A DNA stretch of 64,000 nucleotides from an uncultured Alistipes sp. (GTDB lineage: Bacteria; Bacteroidota; Bacteroidia; Bacteroidales; Rikenellaceae), in NCBI GenBank assembly GCA_938014215.1, contig CALLRW010000016.1, forward strand, positions 68,102 to 132,101, given 5' to 3'. The translations under genes and the position numbers were made by a program. The notes under the pieces were generated by a model that searched no databases, was not told where the DNA came from, and saw only the letters and a program-made list of their open reading frames with translations. This document shows positions 36,205 to 44,570 of this stretch, piece after piece. How positions within the stretch are numbered: position 1 is the first letter of the stretch; each line of letters opens with the position of its first letter.

Positions 36205-37065
36205 ATGCGTCAATTAAAGATTACAAAGTCCATCACCAATCGTGAGAGTGCCTCGCTGGACAAGTACCTGCAGGAGATCGGCAAGGAGGAGCTCATCACG
36301 GTGGAAGAGGAGGTGGAACTCGCCCAACGAATCAAGAAAGGTGACCAGGAAGCCCTCGAAAAACTGACGAAAGCCAATCTGCGTTTCGTGGTTTCGGTCG
36401 CCAAACAATACCAGAACCAGGGTCTGAGCCTCCCGGACCTGATCAACGAGGGTAACCTCGGACTGATCAAGGCCGCCGAGAAGTTCGACGAAACGCGAGG
36501 CTTCAAGTTCATCTCCTATGCGGTGTGGTGGATCCGTCAGTCGATCCTCCAGGCGCTGGCCGAGCAGTCGCGTATCGTGCGTCTGCCGCTGAACCAGGTG
36601 GGGTCGCTCAACAAGATCAACAAGGCCTTCGCCCGCTTCGAGCAGGAGCACGAGCGTACGCCGTCGCCCGAGGAGCTGGCTACGGAGCTCGAACTGCCGA
36701 AGGAGAAAGTGACCGATACGCTGCGGGTTGCCGGTCGTCACGTCTCGGTGGATGCCCCGTTTGCCGACGGTGAGGACAACTCGCTGCTCGACGTGCTGGT
36801 CAACCCCGATTCGCCCAATGCCGACCGCGGCCTGATCAACGAGTCGCTGTCGACCGATGTCGAGCGGGCGCTGGAGACGTTGACCGAGCGCGAGCGCGAC
36901 ATCATCAAGTACTTCTTCGGCATCGGCTGCTCGGAGATGACGCTTGAAGAGATCGGCGAGAAGTTCGACCTGACGCGTGAGCGTGTGCGCCAGATCAAGG
37001 AGAAGGCGATCCGTCGTCTGCGCCACTCGTCGCGTTCGAAACTGCTGAAATCCTATCTGGGGTAG
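36205..37065 (+). CDS. rpoD: primary sigma factor RpoD (short Bacteroidota form)
   Basis: 286 residues. Region 1.2 is at the N-terminus, and the acidic region 1.1 of proteobacterial sigma-70 is absent, as is normal in this phylum. Region 2 holds NLRFVVSVAKQYQNQGLSLPDLINEGNLGL and FISYAVWWIRQSI; region 4 holds LEEIGEKFDLTRERVRQIKEKAI, the -33 binding helix. It directs recognition of the TTTG/TAnnTTTG promoters found across this window. Confidence 0.97.
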   Translation: MRQLKITKSITNRESASLDKYLQEIGKEELITVEEEVELAQRIKKGDQEALEKLTKANLRFVVSVAKQYQNQGLSLPDLINEGNLGLIKAAEKFDETRGFKFISYAVWWIRQSILQALAEQSRIVRLPLNQVGSLNKINKAFARFEQEHERTPSPEELATELELPKEKVTDTLRVAGRHVSVDAPFADGEDNSLLDVLVNPDSPNADRGLINESLSTDVERALETLTERERDIIKYFFGIGCSEMTLEEIGEKFDLTRERVRQIKEKAIRRLRHSSRSKLLKSYLG

Positions 37066-37093
37066 TTGTTGCCCCGGGCGTAACGTAATATGG

Positions 37094-37129
37094 AAAGTCC
37101 GAAGACCGGAAGGCCTTCGGACTTTTTTT
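37094..37129 (+). terminator. intrinsic terminator of rpoD
   Basis: An 11-bp stem AAAGTCCGAAG/CTTCGGACTTT followed by a T run, about 30 bases after the rpoD stop. Confidence 0.85.
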
Positions 37130-37160
37130 GTTTGAATGGGGTTATTCGGTGCAGGCAGCG

Positions 37161-37360
37161 TTGTCCGGTGTTGTTCGGCGTCGCCCGGTGTTGCCCGGTG
37201 TTGTCCGGCGTAGTTCGGCGTCGCCCGGTGTTGTCCGGTGTTGTCCGGTGTTGTTCGGCGTCGCCCGGTGTTGTTCGGCGTCGCCCGGTGTTGCCCGGTG
37301 TTGTCCGGCGTAGTTCGGCGTCGCCAGGTGTTACCCGGTGTAGTTCGTCGTTGTCAGGCC
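37161..37360. repeat. 10-bp minisatellite, about 20 units
   Basis: The whole stretch falls into 10-base units of two main kinds, TTGTCCGGTG and TCGCCCGGTG, with variants TTGTTCGGCG and TAGTTCGGCG. A six-unit block at 37171-37230 recurs at 37271-37330 with one difference, showing a 100-bp higher-order duplication. It lies between the rpoD terminator and the 3' end of ung and holds no credible gene. Confidence 0.92.
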
Positions 37361-37430
37361 TTTGCGGTGATTCCGGCGACCCGGGTGTTCCGCAGGAACG
37401 GTTGATGGCGAGAGACCGCTTTGCCTCCGG

Positions 37431-38093
37431 TTACCAGACAATCGGCGTCTTGCCGTGGCTGACGAGGTAGGCGTTGGCCTGCGAGAAGTGGTGGCAGCCG
37501 AAGAATCCGCGGTAGACCGACAGCGGCGAGGGGTGCGGGGCCTTCAGGATGCAGTTGCGTGCGGGGTCGGCAATGGCCCCCTTGCGCTGGGCGTAGCTGC
37601 CCCAGAGCATGTAGACGATCTCCTGTTTGCGTTCGGTGATGGCCCGCACGACGGCGTCGGTGAAGGTCTCCCAGCCATGCCCGGCATGCGAGGCGGCTTC
37701 GTGGGCGCGGACCGTCAGCACGGAGTTCAGCAGCAGCACCCCCTGTTCGGCCCAGCGGTCGAGGTTGCCGCTCGAGGGGATGGGGGTGCCGGTGTCGTCG
37801 GCCACCTCCTTGAAGATGTTCTGCAGCGAGGGGGGAAAGGGGATGCCGTCGGCCACCGAGAAGCAGAGCCCGTTGGCCTGACCGGGACCGTGATAGGGGT
37901 CCTGGCCGATGATGACGACCTTGAGCTGTTCGAAGGGGCACTTGTCGAAGGCGCGGAAGATGTTGCTGCCGCGGGGGAAGATGCGGTGTGCGGCGTACTC
38001 CTGGCGCACGAAATCGGTCAGTTGGGCGAAATAGGGCTTTTCGAATTCCGGGGCGAGGATCTCCTTCCAGTCCTGTGCGATCTTTACATCCAT
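37431..38093 (-). CDS. ung: uracil-DNA glycosylase
   Basis: 220 residues. The water-activating motif GQDPYHG is at 63-69 (Asp65), CFSV follows, and the DNA-binding loop HPSPLS is near residue 187. It removes uracil from DNA. It is read away from the phosphatase gene and shares the 93-base divergent region with it. Confidence 0.97.
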   Translation of the reverse strand: MDVKIAQDWKEILAPEFEKPYFAQLTDFVRQEYAAHRIFPRGSNIFRAFDKCPFEQLKVVIIGQDPYHGPGQANGLCFSVADGIPFPPSLQNIFKEVADDTGTPIPSSGNLDRWAEQGVLLLNSVLTVRAHEAASHAGHGWETFTDAVVRAITERKQEIVYMLWGSYAQRKGAIADPARNCILKAPHPSPLSVYRGFFGCHHFSQANAYLVSHGKTPIVW

Positions 38094-38147
38094 GCGAAAA
38101 AACGGTTAAAGTGGTGTAAATGTAGTAAAAAGTTCGCGAAAAGGCCT

Positions 38148-38155
38148 TATCTTCG
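38148..38155 (+). promoter_or_regulatory. probable -7 box of phosphatase gene
   Basis: TATCTTCG, one mismatch from TAnnTTTG, 31 bases before the phosphatase ATG. Confidence 0.4.
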
Positions 38156-38186
38156 TGTTGAAATTGGAAATGATTCGTTTCAGGAC

Positions 38187-39281
38187 ATGAAAAAGAGCAT
38201 CTATACGTTGGCTGTCACTCTTCTGATGTGGGGGGCGGCCCTGGCATCGGACGGCGGCGAGGTCCGCAGTCTGATCTTTATGATTGGCGACGGCATGGGG
38301 CTGGCACAGGTCTCGATGTTGCAGCTGGAGCGGGGCGACTCGCTGACGGCTTTCGACCGGGCCCAGGGGGTGGCGCTCATCCGGACGCGTTCAGCCAACA
38401 GCCGTGTGACGGATTCGGCGGCGGCCGGAACGGCGCTCTCGTCGGCCACGAAGACCGGCAACGGCCATATCGGGGTCGACATGGAGGACCATTCGCTGCA
38501 TTCGATGATGGAGCGGGCCCACGAGCAGGGGATGCCGACCGGAATCGCCGTGACGTGCTACCTGCAGCATGCGACGCCGGCGGCCTTCTACGCCCATGTG
38601 TCCGATCGTAACGATACGGAGGCCATTACCCGCGATCTGTTGGCGAGCGGCATCGACGTGCTGTTCGGGGGCGGCCGCAAATGGCTTGCGGAGGAGTGCT
38701 CCGAGGGTGGCAGCGGTCTGGATGCCCTTCGCCGGCACGGCTATCGCGTGGCGGATAATCTGGAGGAGCTGGATACGGTGACACGGGGCCGGGTGGCGTG
38801 CGTGGCGGCCGAGAAGCACCTTGCGAGGGCTCCCAAGCGTGGTGATTTCCTGCTCGGGGCGACGCGCAAGGCGCTGGAGGTGCTGGGCAACGAGGCTGCG
38901 GCTCGTGACAAGGGCTTTCTGCTGATGGTCGAGGGGTCGCAGATCGACAAGGCGTGCCACGGCAATGACATCGACTATCTGAAGGCCGAGATGCGTGATT
39001 TCGACCGGGCGGTTGCTGCGGCGATGGACTATGCCGACCGGACGCCGGGGGTGCTGGTTGTTGTGGTGGCCGACCACGAGACGGGCGGTTTCTCGATCCC
39101 GAGCGAGGAGAAGGATTTTACGAAGGCGCACAGCGATATCCGCTATAACTTCTCGACGGGCAACCATTCGGCCTCGATGGTTCCGGTCTATTTCTACGGA
39201 GCGGGCGCCGACCGTATCAACGGCGTGATGGAGAATTCCGAGCTGTCGCATCGGCTGATGGAGCTGCTCGGGCTGGATTGA
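38187..39281 (+). CDS. alkaline phosphatase
   Basis: 364 residues from ATG 38187 (MKKSIYTLAV); the frame upstream overlaps ung antisense and is not coding. A cleavable signal peptide ends around ALASDG. MIGDGMG (metal-binding Asp), VTDSAAAGTA with the phosphorylated Ser77, VEGSQIDKACHGND, VVADHETGG and a final SASMVPV segment make the metal sites of the PhoA superfamily. It hydrolyses phosphomonoesters in the periplasm. At 364 residues it is shorter than E. coli PhoA, lacking some inserts. Confidence 0.93.
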   Translation: MKKSIYTLAVTLLMWGAALASDGGEVRSLIFMIGDGMGLAQVSMLQLERGDSLTAFDRAQGVALIRTRSANSRVTDSAAAGTALSSATKTGNGHIGVDMEDHSLHSMMERAHEQGMPTGIAVTCYLQHATPAAFYAHVSDRNDTEAITRDLLASGIDVLFGGGRKWLAEECSEGGSGLDALRRHGYRVADNLEELDTVTRGRVACVAAEKHLARAPKRGDFLLGATRKALEVLGNEAAARDKGFLLMVEGSQIDKACHGNDIDYLKAEMRDFDRAVAAAMDYADRTPGVLVVVVADHETGGFSIPSEEKDFTKAHSDIRYNFSTGNHSASMVPVYFYGAGADRINGVMENSELSHRLMELLGLD

Positions 39282-39351
39282 GCCCTCTTTTGAAGCGGCC
39301 GGTCATCGGGCGGATACAGGCGCCCTGATGCCTCGGAGCGTTCTCACTATA

Positions 39352-39386
39352 CGGCGGCACCCACTGGACCAAGGTGGGTGCCGCCG
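39352..39386. terminator. 13-bp perfect hairpin between convergent genes
   Basis: Arms 39352-39364 and 39374-39386 are exact reverse complements around a 9-base loop. No T run follows on either strand, so it may stop both converging transcripts by structure alone or act as a processing end. Confidence 0.5.
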
Positions 39387-39416
39387 GCCGCTTATGGTGG
39401 GTGCGGTTCAGAGGGT

Positions 39417-41654
39417 TCATGAGGCGATGCCGACAACTGCAATCTCGTCCATAGCCAGCGGGCGGGCCGGTCGGTCGGGCTCACGGAGCATCCCTTCGTC
39501 GGTCCGGATCATGAAGTTGATCAGGAAGGCAAACCCTTCGGAGTTTTTCTCTCCCGGGGCGGCGGGCTCCCAGCCGGGGGCGAGCCGGAGAACCCGGAAG
39601 ACCTCCTGGATGAACGGATCACATTTGTCCCCCATGATACGGGGTTTCTCGATCTTGCCGTCGCGATTTATCGTGAAGAGGACGATGATTCGGCCGTAAG
39701 TTTTTTCGCGCAGCGCCTGCTGCGGGTAGCGGATGTTCATCTGCAGCCACTGACAAAAGTCGCTGAAATTGTTTCGCCGGAATCGGGGAGTCTCCGCGGT
39801 GGAGACGGTCGTGGCTGCAGTGAGGCTGCCACGGTCGGCGGCGGGTGTAGCGGATGCGGTCGGAGCGGTTGCCGAAGTTGGGGTGCCGGATTGCGAAGCC
39901 GAACCCTCGTCAGCCCCTCCGGCGGGGCGGTTCATCCGGAAGTCGACGGGTATCAGGAGCTGCACCCGTACGGGGATGCCCTGCTGCCGTCCGCCGGTCC
40001 ATCCGGTAGCAGAGCGGACGACGTGCAACGCCTCCTGGGAGAGGCTCTCGTCGGGCGACTGCAGGATGCGGCACGAGGAGACCGATCCGTCGCGTTCGAC
40101 GATGAACCGCAGCACGACCCGCCCCTCGATTCCCCGTTTCTGTGCATCGGCCGGATAGGTGATCTGACTCTGCACCCAGGCGCGGAACGTGTTCAGATCG
40201 CCGCCCCGGAACGTCGGCATCGTCTCGGCAACCAGGAAGGGGGTGTCGTCCTCCGCCACGTCGACATCCGGGTCGTTGGGTGTAGGGGCCGGGCTGGATG
40301 ATCGCGCCTCCGGACCATTCCCGGATGCCGTCTCCGAATCCGTCACCACGATCGTTTTGCCGGTCTGGTCATCGGGCTTCAACGGAATGCCCCAGAACTG
40401 GACACGGCTGTCCGATACCTTTCTCTCGACGCTTTGGCAGCCGGTGTATGCGATCCGGACCGTCGATTCTGGAGCGACGTAGAGGCGGGCATACCCTTCG
40501 GCATTGGTCGTGGTACCCTGGTTGGTCCCGACCACGGTGATCGTGGCCCCTTCGAGCATCTTCCCTTCGCTGTAGACCGCGATGCGGACTTCGCACTTGC
40601 CTTCGGGAACGGCGTCCGTGGACCGAGCCTCCGTGCGCTCCCCGGTTATCCGGAAGTCGACGGGCAGGGTGAAGAGCACCCGCACGGGGATGCCCCGCTG
40701 CCGTCCGGCAGACCATCCGGTTGCGGAGCTGATGACGCGCAGCGCCTCCTGGGAGAGACTCTCGTCGGGCGACTCCAGCACTCGGCCCGTGGTGACCGAT
40801 CCGTCACGCTCGATGATGAACTGCAGCACGACCCGCCCCTCGATTCCCCGTTTCTGTGCATCGGCCGGATAGGTAACCTGACTCTGCACCCAGGCGCGGA
40901 ACGTGTTCAGATCGCCGCCCCGGAACGTCGGCATCGTCTCCGTGATCAGGAAGGGGGTGTCGTCCTCCGTCCAGTCGTCCTCCGGCTGTGTCTGTCCGGC
41001 CTCAGCCGTGGGCGAATCCGTGCGTGCCTCACGGGCCGAACGTTCGTCCGTGCGCGGGTAGGGGAGCTCCTCGTCGACGGTCATCGTGGAGGCTCCGTCA
41101 CTGTTGTATGAGTTGATGCCGGAGATTCCCAGCCCCGTGAAGCAGAGGCTGCCCCATGCGGGCCCCTCGACCGTGAAGCGTCCGTCGGCATCGCTGCGTG
41201 TCCCGAGCTCGGCAACCCCCTCTTCGGTGAAGGGCTGCGTGAAGCGGTTGCAGGCGCAGACGGCAATTCCTGCGGCGGGCGAGCCGTCGGGGAAGTGGAG
41301 CCGCCCCTCGATGCGGATCGGCGTGTAGCGGCTCTCCGGTGCGTCGGAGGTGTAGCTGAAGAGGAACTGTGCACCGCGGTCGCCGTAGGCTGCGGGCATG
41401 GTCTCCTCGGTGTAGCTCTCGGCGAGGGTCAGGTGGGCGGGGTCGATCGGGCGGATCCGTTCGACGGGAACCTCCTCGCCGTTGAGCAGGTAGATGGCGT
41501 GAGTCGTTGGCTGCGCCGGCTCCTCGGAGTCGACGATGCGCACTTCGGCGGCACGCGTCGTGAACGAGAAGGCGCAGAGTAATCCGGCAATGGCGGGCAG
41601 CGTGGCTGCCAGGCGGAGCAGGGCGTACCTGCCCGAGTAGTGGCTGGTCATCAT
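39417..41654 (-). CDS. TonB-like protein with three TonB C-terminal domains
   Basis: 745 residues. An N-terminal hydrophobic segment (about 12-35) is followed by a carboxypeptidase regulatory-like beta-sandwich (about 95-170), TonB C-terminal domain 1 (about 235-330), a second regulatory-like sandwich (about 350-425), TonB domain 2 (about 465-565) and TonB domain 3 (about 625-735). The TonB motif YPxxAxxxGxxGxVxxxFxIxxDG is clear in each, as YPADAQKRGIEGRVV twice and YPQQALREKTYGRII once. Domains 1 and 2 are nearly identical in DNA. It overlaps the M56 peptidase gene by ATGA. In related bacteria these two parts are often one protein. Its function, energy transfer or signalling, is unproven. 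Confidence 0.85.
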   Translation of the reverse strand: MMTSHYSGRYALLRLAATLPAIAGLLCAFSFTTRAAEVRIVDSEEPAQPTTHAIYLLNGEEVPVERIRPIDPAHLTLAESYTEETMPAAYGDRGAQFLFSYTSDAPESRYTPIRIEGRLHFPDGSPAAGIAVCACNRFTQPFTEEGVAELGTRSDADGRFTVEGPAWGSLCFTGLGISGINSYNSDGASTMTVDEELPYPRTDERSAREARTDSPTAEAGQTQPEDDWTEDDTPFLITETMPTFRGGDLNTFRAWVQSQVTYPADAQKRGIEGRVVLQFIIERDGSVTTGRVLESPDESLSQEALRVISSATGWSAGRQRGIPVRVLFTLPVDFRITGERTEARSTDAVPEGKCEVRIAVYSEGKMLEGATITVVGTNQGTTTNAEGYARLYVAPESTVRIAYTGCQSVERKVSDSRVQFWGIPLKPDDQTGKTIVVTDSETASGNGPEARSSSPAPTPNDPDVDVAEDDTPFLVAETMPTFRGGDLNTFRAWVQSQITYPADAQKRGIEGRVVLRFIVERDGSVSSCRILQSPDESLSQEALHVVRSATGWTGGRQQGIPVRVQLLIPVDFRMNRPAGGADEGSASQSGTPTSATAPTASATPAADRGSLTAATTVSTAETPRFRRNNFSDFCQWLQMNIRYPQQALREKTYGRIIVLFTINRDGKIEKPRIMGDKCDPFIQEVFRVLRLAPGWEPAAPGEKNSEGFAFLINFMIRTDEGMLREPDRPARPLAMDEIAVVGIAS

Positions 41655-42415
41655 CTGGAAGCGTTTTTTGTCAGTGAGTTCCGCATCGAGTTGGCTATCT
41701 CCGGACTATAGCCGAACATCTGGCGGAAGAGGATGTGCATGTATCGTTCGCGGTCGAATCCACCCTGCAGCACGTCGTGATCGGCCTCGTACTCCTCGAC
41801 CTCGGTCAGCATCCGCGTGGCGATCCACACGAAGGGGTTCCACCACAGCAGTGCCTTCATCGTCTCCATGGCGATCCGTTCGAGCGAATGGCGGTGGCGG
41901 ATGTGGCTCCGTTCGTGGGCGATGATGGCCGGCATCTCCTCCTCGGGGACCTCGCGCCAGACGTAGATCCGCTTCAGGAAGGAGAACGACGCCACCTGCT
42001 GGCGGGTCTTCACCACCGTGCACCCCTCCATCCGGCACACTTCGGCCCCCCGCTGAAGCCTTTGGATGCGCCGCAGCTGCCGGAGCATGACCCCCGCAAT
42101 CAGCGCCACCCCCAGCAGATAGGCCGCCAGACAGAGCGTCTCGACCGGGATGGCCGCCTCGGCGACGGGTTCGGTGACGACCGCTGCCGGAGCCTCCGCG
42201 ACGGGCCGTGCAACGCTTCCCTCCACCTCGATCACCTCGCCGGGCCACACCGGAATGCGCAGCATCGGGATGGCCACCGACAGCAGCGGCAGGGCCAGCA
42301 GTGCCGCGCGGCACCACGTGAAGCGGACTCTTCGTTCGAGCAGCAGCCGGTAGGCGGCCAGCCATACGCCGCTGCAGACGATGATCTCAAGGGCAAGGAG
42401 GAGGTGGGTTTTCAT
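41651..42415 (-). CDS. M56-family (BlaR1-like) membrane metallopeptidase
   Basis: 254 residues. Membrane helices are near residues 5-22, 35-52 and 92-112; the zinc motif HERSH is at 167-171 followed by IRHRHS and, downstream, EVEEYEADHDVL with the third ligand. A BlaR1 penicillin-binding sensor domain is absent. It is co-transcribed with a BlaI-type repressor (8-base gap) and the TonB protein, so it probably cleaves the repressor or another membrane substrate on a signal. The signal is unknown. Confidence 0.9.
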   Translation of the reverse strand: MKTHLLLALEIIVCSGVWLAAYRLLLERRVRFTWCRAALLALPLLSVAIPMLRIPVWPGEVIEVEGSVARPVAEAPAAVVTEPVAEAAIPVETLCLAAYLLGVALIAGVMLRQLRRIQRLQRGAEVCRMEGCTVVKTRQQVASFSFLKRIYVWREVPEEEMPAIIAHERSHIRHRHSLERIAMETMKALLWWNPFVWIATRMLTEVEEYEADHDVLQGGFDRERYMHILFRQMFGYSPEIANSMRNSLTKNASR

Positions 42416-42423
42416 AAGAGGGG

Positions 42424-42798
42424 TCAGTTTTTGGCGTTGCGCATGATTTCGAGGATCTCCTGCTGTTCGCGGTCCGAGATCTTCTCGTTGCGCGAGAAGA
42501 AGGAGACGAGCTGGGCGATCGATCCGTCGAAGTAGTTGGTCAGCATCGACGACATCACGCCGCGGGCATACTCTTCGCGGCTCACGACGGCATGGTAGCG
42601 GTGGCTCTTCCCTTCGGAGACATGGCTGACGAAGCCCTTGTTCTCGAGGATCTTCAGAAAGGTGGCCACGGTGGTGTATTTTGGGTGGGGCTCGTCGGTG
42701 CGGGCGATGATCTCGTTGACCGTCGCCGAGCCGAGCTGCCAGAGGATCTGCATGATCTCCTCCTCACCGCGGGTCAGGGTTGGAATCTTGTTTTTCAT
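42424..42798 (-). CDS. BlaI/MecI-family transcriptional repressor
   Basis: 124 residues from ATG 42798 (MKNKIPTLTRGEEEIMQ); an in-frame ATG at 42861 overlaps the -33 region and is rejected. The winged helix-turn-helix covers residues about 5-75 (ILWQLGSATVNEI, KYTTVATFLKILENKGF). The C-terminal part is the dimerisation helix and cleavage region. It should bind its own promoter and be removed by the M56 peptidase encoded next. Confidence 0.92.
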   Translation of the reverse strand: MKNKIPTLTRGEEEIMQILWQLGSATVNEIIARTDEPHPKYTTVATFLKILENKGFVSHVSEGKSHRYHAVVSREEYARGVMSSMLTNYFDGSIAQLVSFFSRNEKISDREQQEILEIMRNAKN

Positions 42799-42831
42799 CT
42801 TCGTACGAATTGTTTTGCTGGTTAACCTGTA

Positions 42832-42862
42832 CAAGTTTACTACTATTTTTTTAGATATCAAA
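42832..42862 (-). promoter_or_regulatory. promoter of blaI-M56-tonB operon
   Basis: Read on the - strand: TTTG at 42862-42859, exactly 19 bases, then TAAACTTG at 42839-42832, a one-mismatch TAnnTTTG box. TGTACA, a palindrome like those bound by BlaI-type repressors, overlaps the box end at 42828-42833 and may be the operator. Confidence 0.6.
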
Positions 42863-43023
42863 ATTTTCAGCTACTTTTCTTCTAAAAATTTAGTAAGAAG
42901 AGACGTTCGGCCGCGACACCTATTTTATAAAAGGGAATGGGCGGTTTATAAAAGGGGAGGGGAGGTTGTGTGAGGTTGGGATTCTGGAGTGTTCGAGTGC
43001 CGGGTGTCCGGACCGCCGGGAAC

Positions 43024-43052
43024 AAAAAAACCGGACTCAACGTCCGGTTTTG
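43024..43052 (-). terminator. intrinsic terminator overlapping trmB stop codon
   Basis: AACCGGAC/GTCCGGTT with a 5-base loop and a T run on the - strand. The left arm contains the last codons of trmB, so the stop codon lies in the loop. Confidence 0.85.
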
Positions 43053-43789
43053 CGCTCCTCTTCGGCATCCTTTTCGAGTTTCTCGTCCTCCTCCCAGTCG
43101 AACCACGGGAAGTCGCGGCGGCCGTCGAGGCGGAAGCGGGTGTAGGTGATCGGAAGCCCCATCTCGAGGAACCGCTGTTCGTAGGCGGTCTTCACCGAGA
43201 GCACCTCGTCGGCATATCCCGAACCGTAGATGTCGGGTTCGGAGACCTCGCACGGAAGCCCGAAGTGGCGGATCACCTCGTTTGTGTAGGCGTAGAGGTG
43301 TTTCGAGTCGGTCTTCAGGTTGATGGCGCCGTCCGGGCGCAGCATCCGGGCGTAGTACTCGAGGAAGAGGGGGGACGTCAGGCGCTTTTTGGCGCGGCGG
43401 GTCTTGAGCTGCGGGTCGGGGAAGGTGATCCATATTTCGGAGACCTCGTTCTCGGCGAAGAGTCCGTTGATGAATTCGATGCGCGTGCGCAGGAAGCCGA
43501 CGTTGGCCATGCCGCGTTCGGTGGCCGTTTTGGCGCCGCGCCACATCCGGGCCCCCTTGATGTCGATGCCGATGTAGTTCCGGTCGGGGTCACGCTCGGC
43601 CAGAGCGACGGTGTATTCACCCTTTCCGCAGCCGAGTTCGAGGACAATCGGGTGGTCGTTGTGGAAGAAATCCGAATTCCAATGCCCCTTGAGCGGGTGG
43701 TCGTGGCGGAACACCTCCTCGAATTCGGGTTGCACGAAGCAGGCGAAGGTGAGATTTTCGCGAAAGCGTCGAAGTTTGTCTTTTCCCAT
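43037..43789 (-). CDS. trmB: tRNA (guanine-N7-)-methyltransferase
   Basis: 250 residues from ATG 43789 (MGKDKLRRFREN). ELGCGKGEYTVALAERDP is the SAM-binding loop, YIGIDIKGARMWRGAK follows, and ITFPDPQLKTRRAKKRL is the TrmB signature. It methylates G46 of tRNA. The frame stays open ~400 bases upstream through a CT-rich repeat, but that part encodes low-complexity sequence absent from the family, so the start at 43789 is preferred. Confidence 0.95.
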   Translation of the reverse strand: MGKDKLRRFRENLTFACFVQPEFEEVFRHDHPLKGHWNSDFFHNDHPIVLELGCGKGEYTVALAERDPDRNYIGIDIKGARMWRGAKTATERGMANVGFLRTRIEFINGLFAENEVSEIWITFPDPQLKTRRAKKRLTSPLFLEYYARMLRPDGAINLKTDSKHLYAYTNEVIRHFGLPCEVSEPDIYGSGYADEVLSVKTAYEQRFLEMGLPITYTRFRLDGRRDFPWFDWEEDEKLEKDAEEERKTGR

Positions 43790-44000
43790 GTCTTTTTGTT
43801 GCAGTCTGTTTCTGTTTCTCGGTGAATTCGAGTCTCTCTTCCAGTTTTCGGTTTTCGGTCTTTTTCCGTTTGTGCTTTTGGTTTGCGGCCCTCTTGGGCG
43901 ATACCCCCTTTTGCGGCATTCCCCCTTCGCGGGCCCCCTATTTGGCAATGCCCTTCTCTTTCGGCAACACCTCTTTTGTGCTCTCTCGTGTGTGTCCTCT

Positions 44001-44070
44001 CTCTCGTGCTCTCCCTTGCTCTCCCTCGCTCTCTCGTGCTCTCCCTTGCTCTCCCTCGCTCTCTCGTGCG
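44001..44070. repeat. 30-bp tandem repeat, about 2.3 copies
   Basis: CT-rich unit starting CTCTCGTGCTCTCCCTTGCT at 44001, 44031 and (partial) 44061. It lies inside a longer pyrimidine-rich strand stretch at about 43960-44110, between gldH and trmB. The remainder of the 43790-44120 gap shows no gene. Confidence 0.85.
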
Positions 44071-44120
44071 TCTCCTCTCTTTCGGCCCCCCCCCTCTGTT
44101 GCGGCCCTCTCGGCCCCCGG

Positions 44121-44561
44121 TCAGAGACTTTTCGAAAAACGGATCCCGACAGCCTCCACTCCGCGTACGGGACGCAGAGGCGTGACGATGAAGCGATATT
44201 CACCCGTCCGGGTCAGGCGGATGCGGCTGCGATAGGGGATCGAACATTCGCGAGTCAGCGCTGCCGGACCGTCGCTGCGGGCGATGGCCAGCAGGAACGA
44301 CTCCTCGAAACGCAGCGAATCGGGAGCCACGGTGGCGATCCGCACCGTGAGGGTATCCTCCGTGAAGCGCTCGTCGTAGCGCAGAAAGAGGTCGGCATCG
44401 CGCAGCGTCACGCTGTCGGCATTCTCGATCCGGATCTCGGCCGGCTTCTCCCAGCCGCCGGGTGTGACATCCGCGGCCGCGGTCTGCCACGTGGACGTGC
44501 AGCCCCCCGCTCCGGCGAGCAGCATCCCGCCCGCCGCGATCTGTGCGAAACCTCTCTTCAC
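44121..44561 (-). CDS. gldH: GldH-family lipoprotein
   Basis: 146 residues. Lipoprotein signal with Cys21 (GAGGC). The body is a small beta-rich domain with W...EIRIENADSVTLRDADLFLRYDERF and an ending VRGVEAVGI. Length, lipobox and position directly after a ricT homologue fit the gliding-motility lipoprotein GldH. Gliding itself is not implied, as GldH is kept in many non-gliding Bacteroidota; its role there is unclear. Confidence 0.75.
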   Translation of the reverse strand: MKRGFAQIAAGGMLLAGAGGCTSTWQTAAADVTPGGWEKPAEIRIENADSVTLRDADLFLRYDERFTEDTLTVRIATVAPDSLRFEESFLLAIARSDGPAALTRECSIPYRSRIRLTRTGEYRFIVTPLRPVRGVEAVGIRFSKSL

Positions 44562-44570
44562 CGTAGTCCG

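Noticed and set aside
37161..37360. CRISPR array
   Set aside because: Units are 10 bp and contiguous without spacers, and no cas gene is present. The same applies to the other tandem arrays.
42799..42861. 21-residue N-terminal extension of the BlaI repressor
   Set aside because: It would overlap the predicted -7 and -33 elements and is absent from the family.
43790..44203. N-terminal extension of TrmB with ARESKGEHER repeats
   Set aside because: It translates the CT-rich repeat; TrmB proteins begin at MGKDKLRRF-like sequence, and the extension would overlap gldH.
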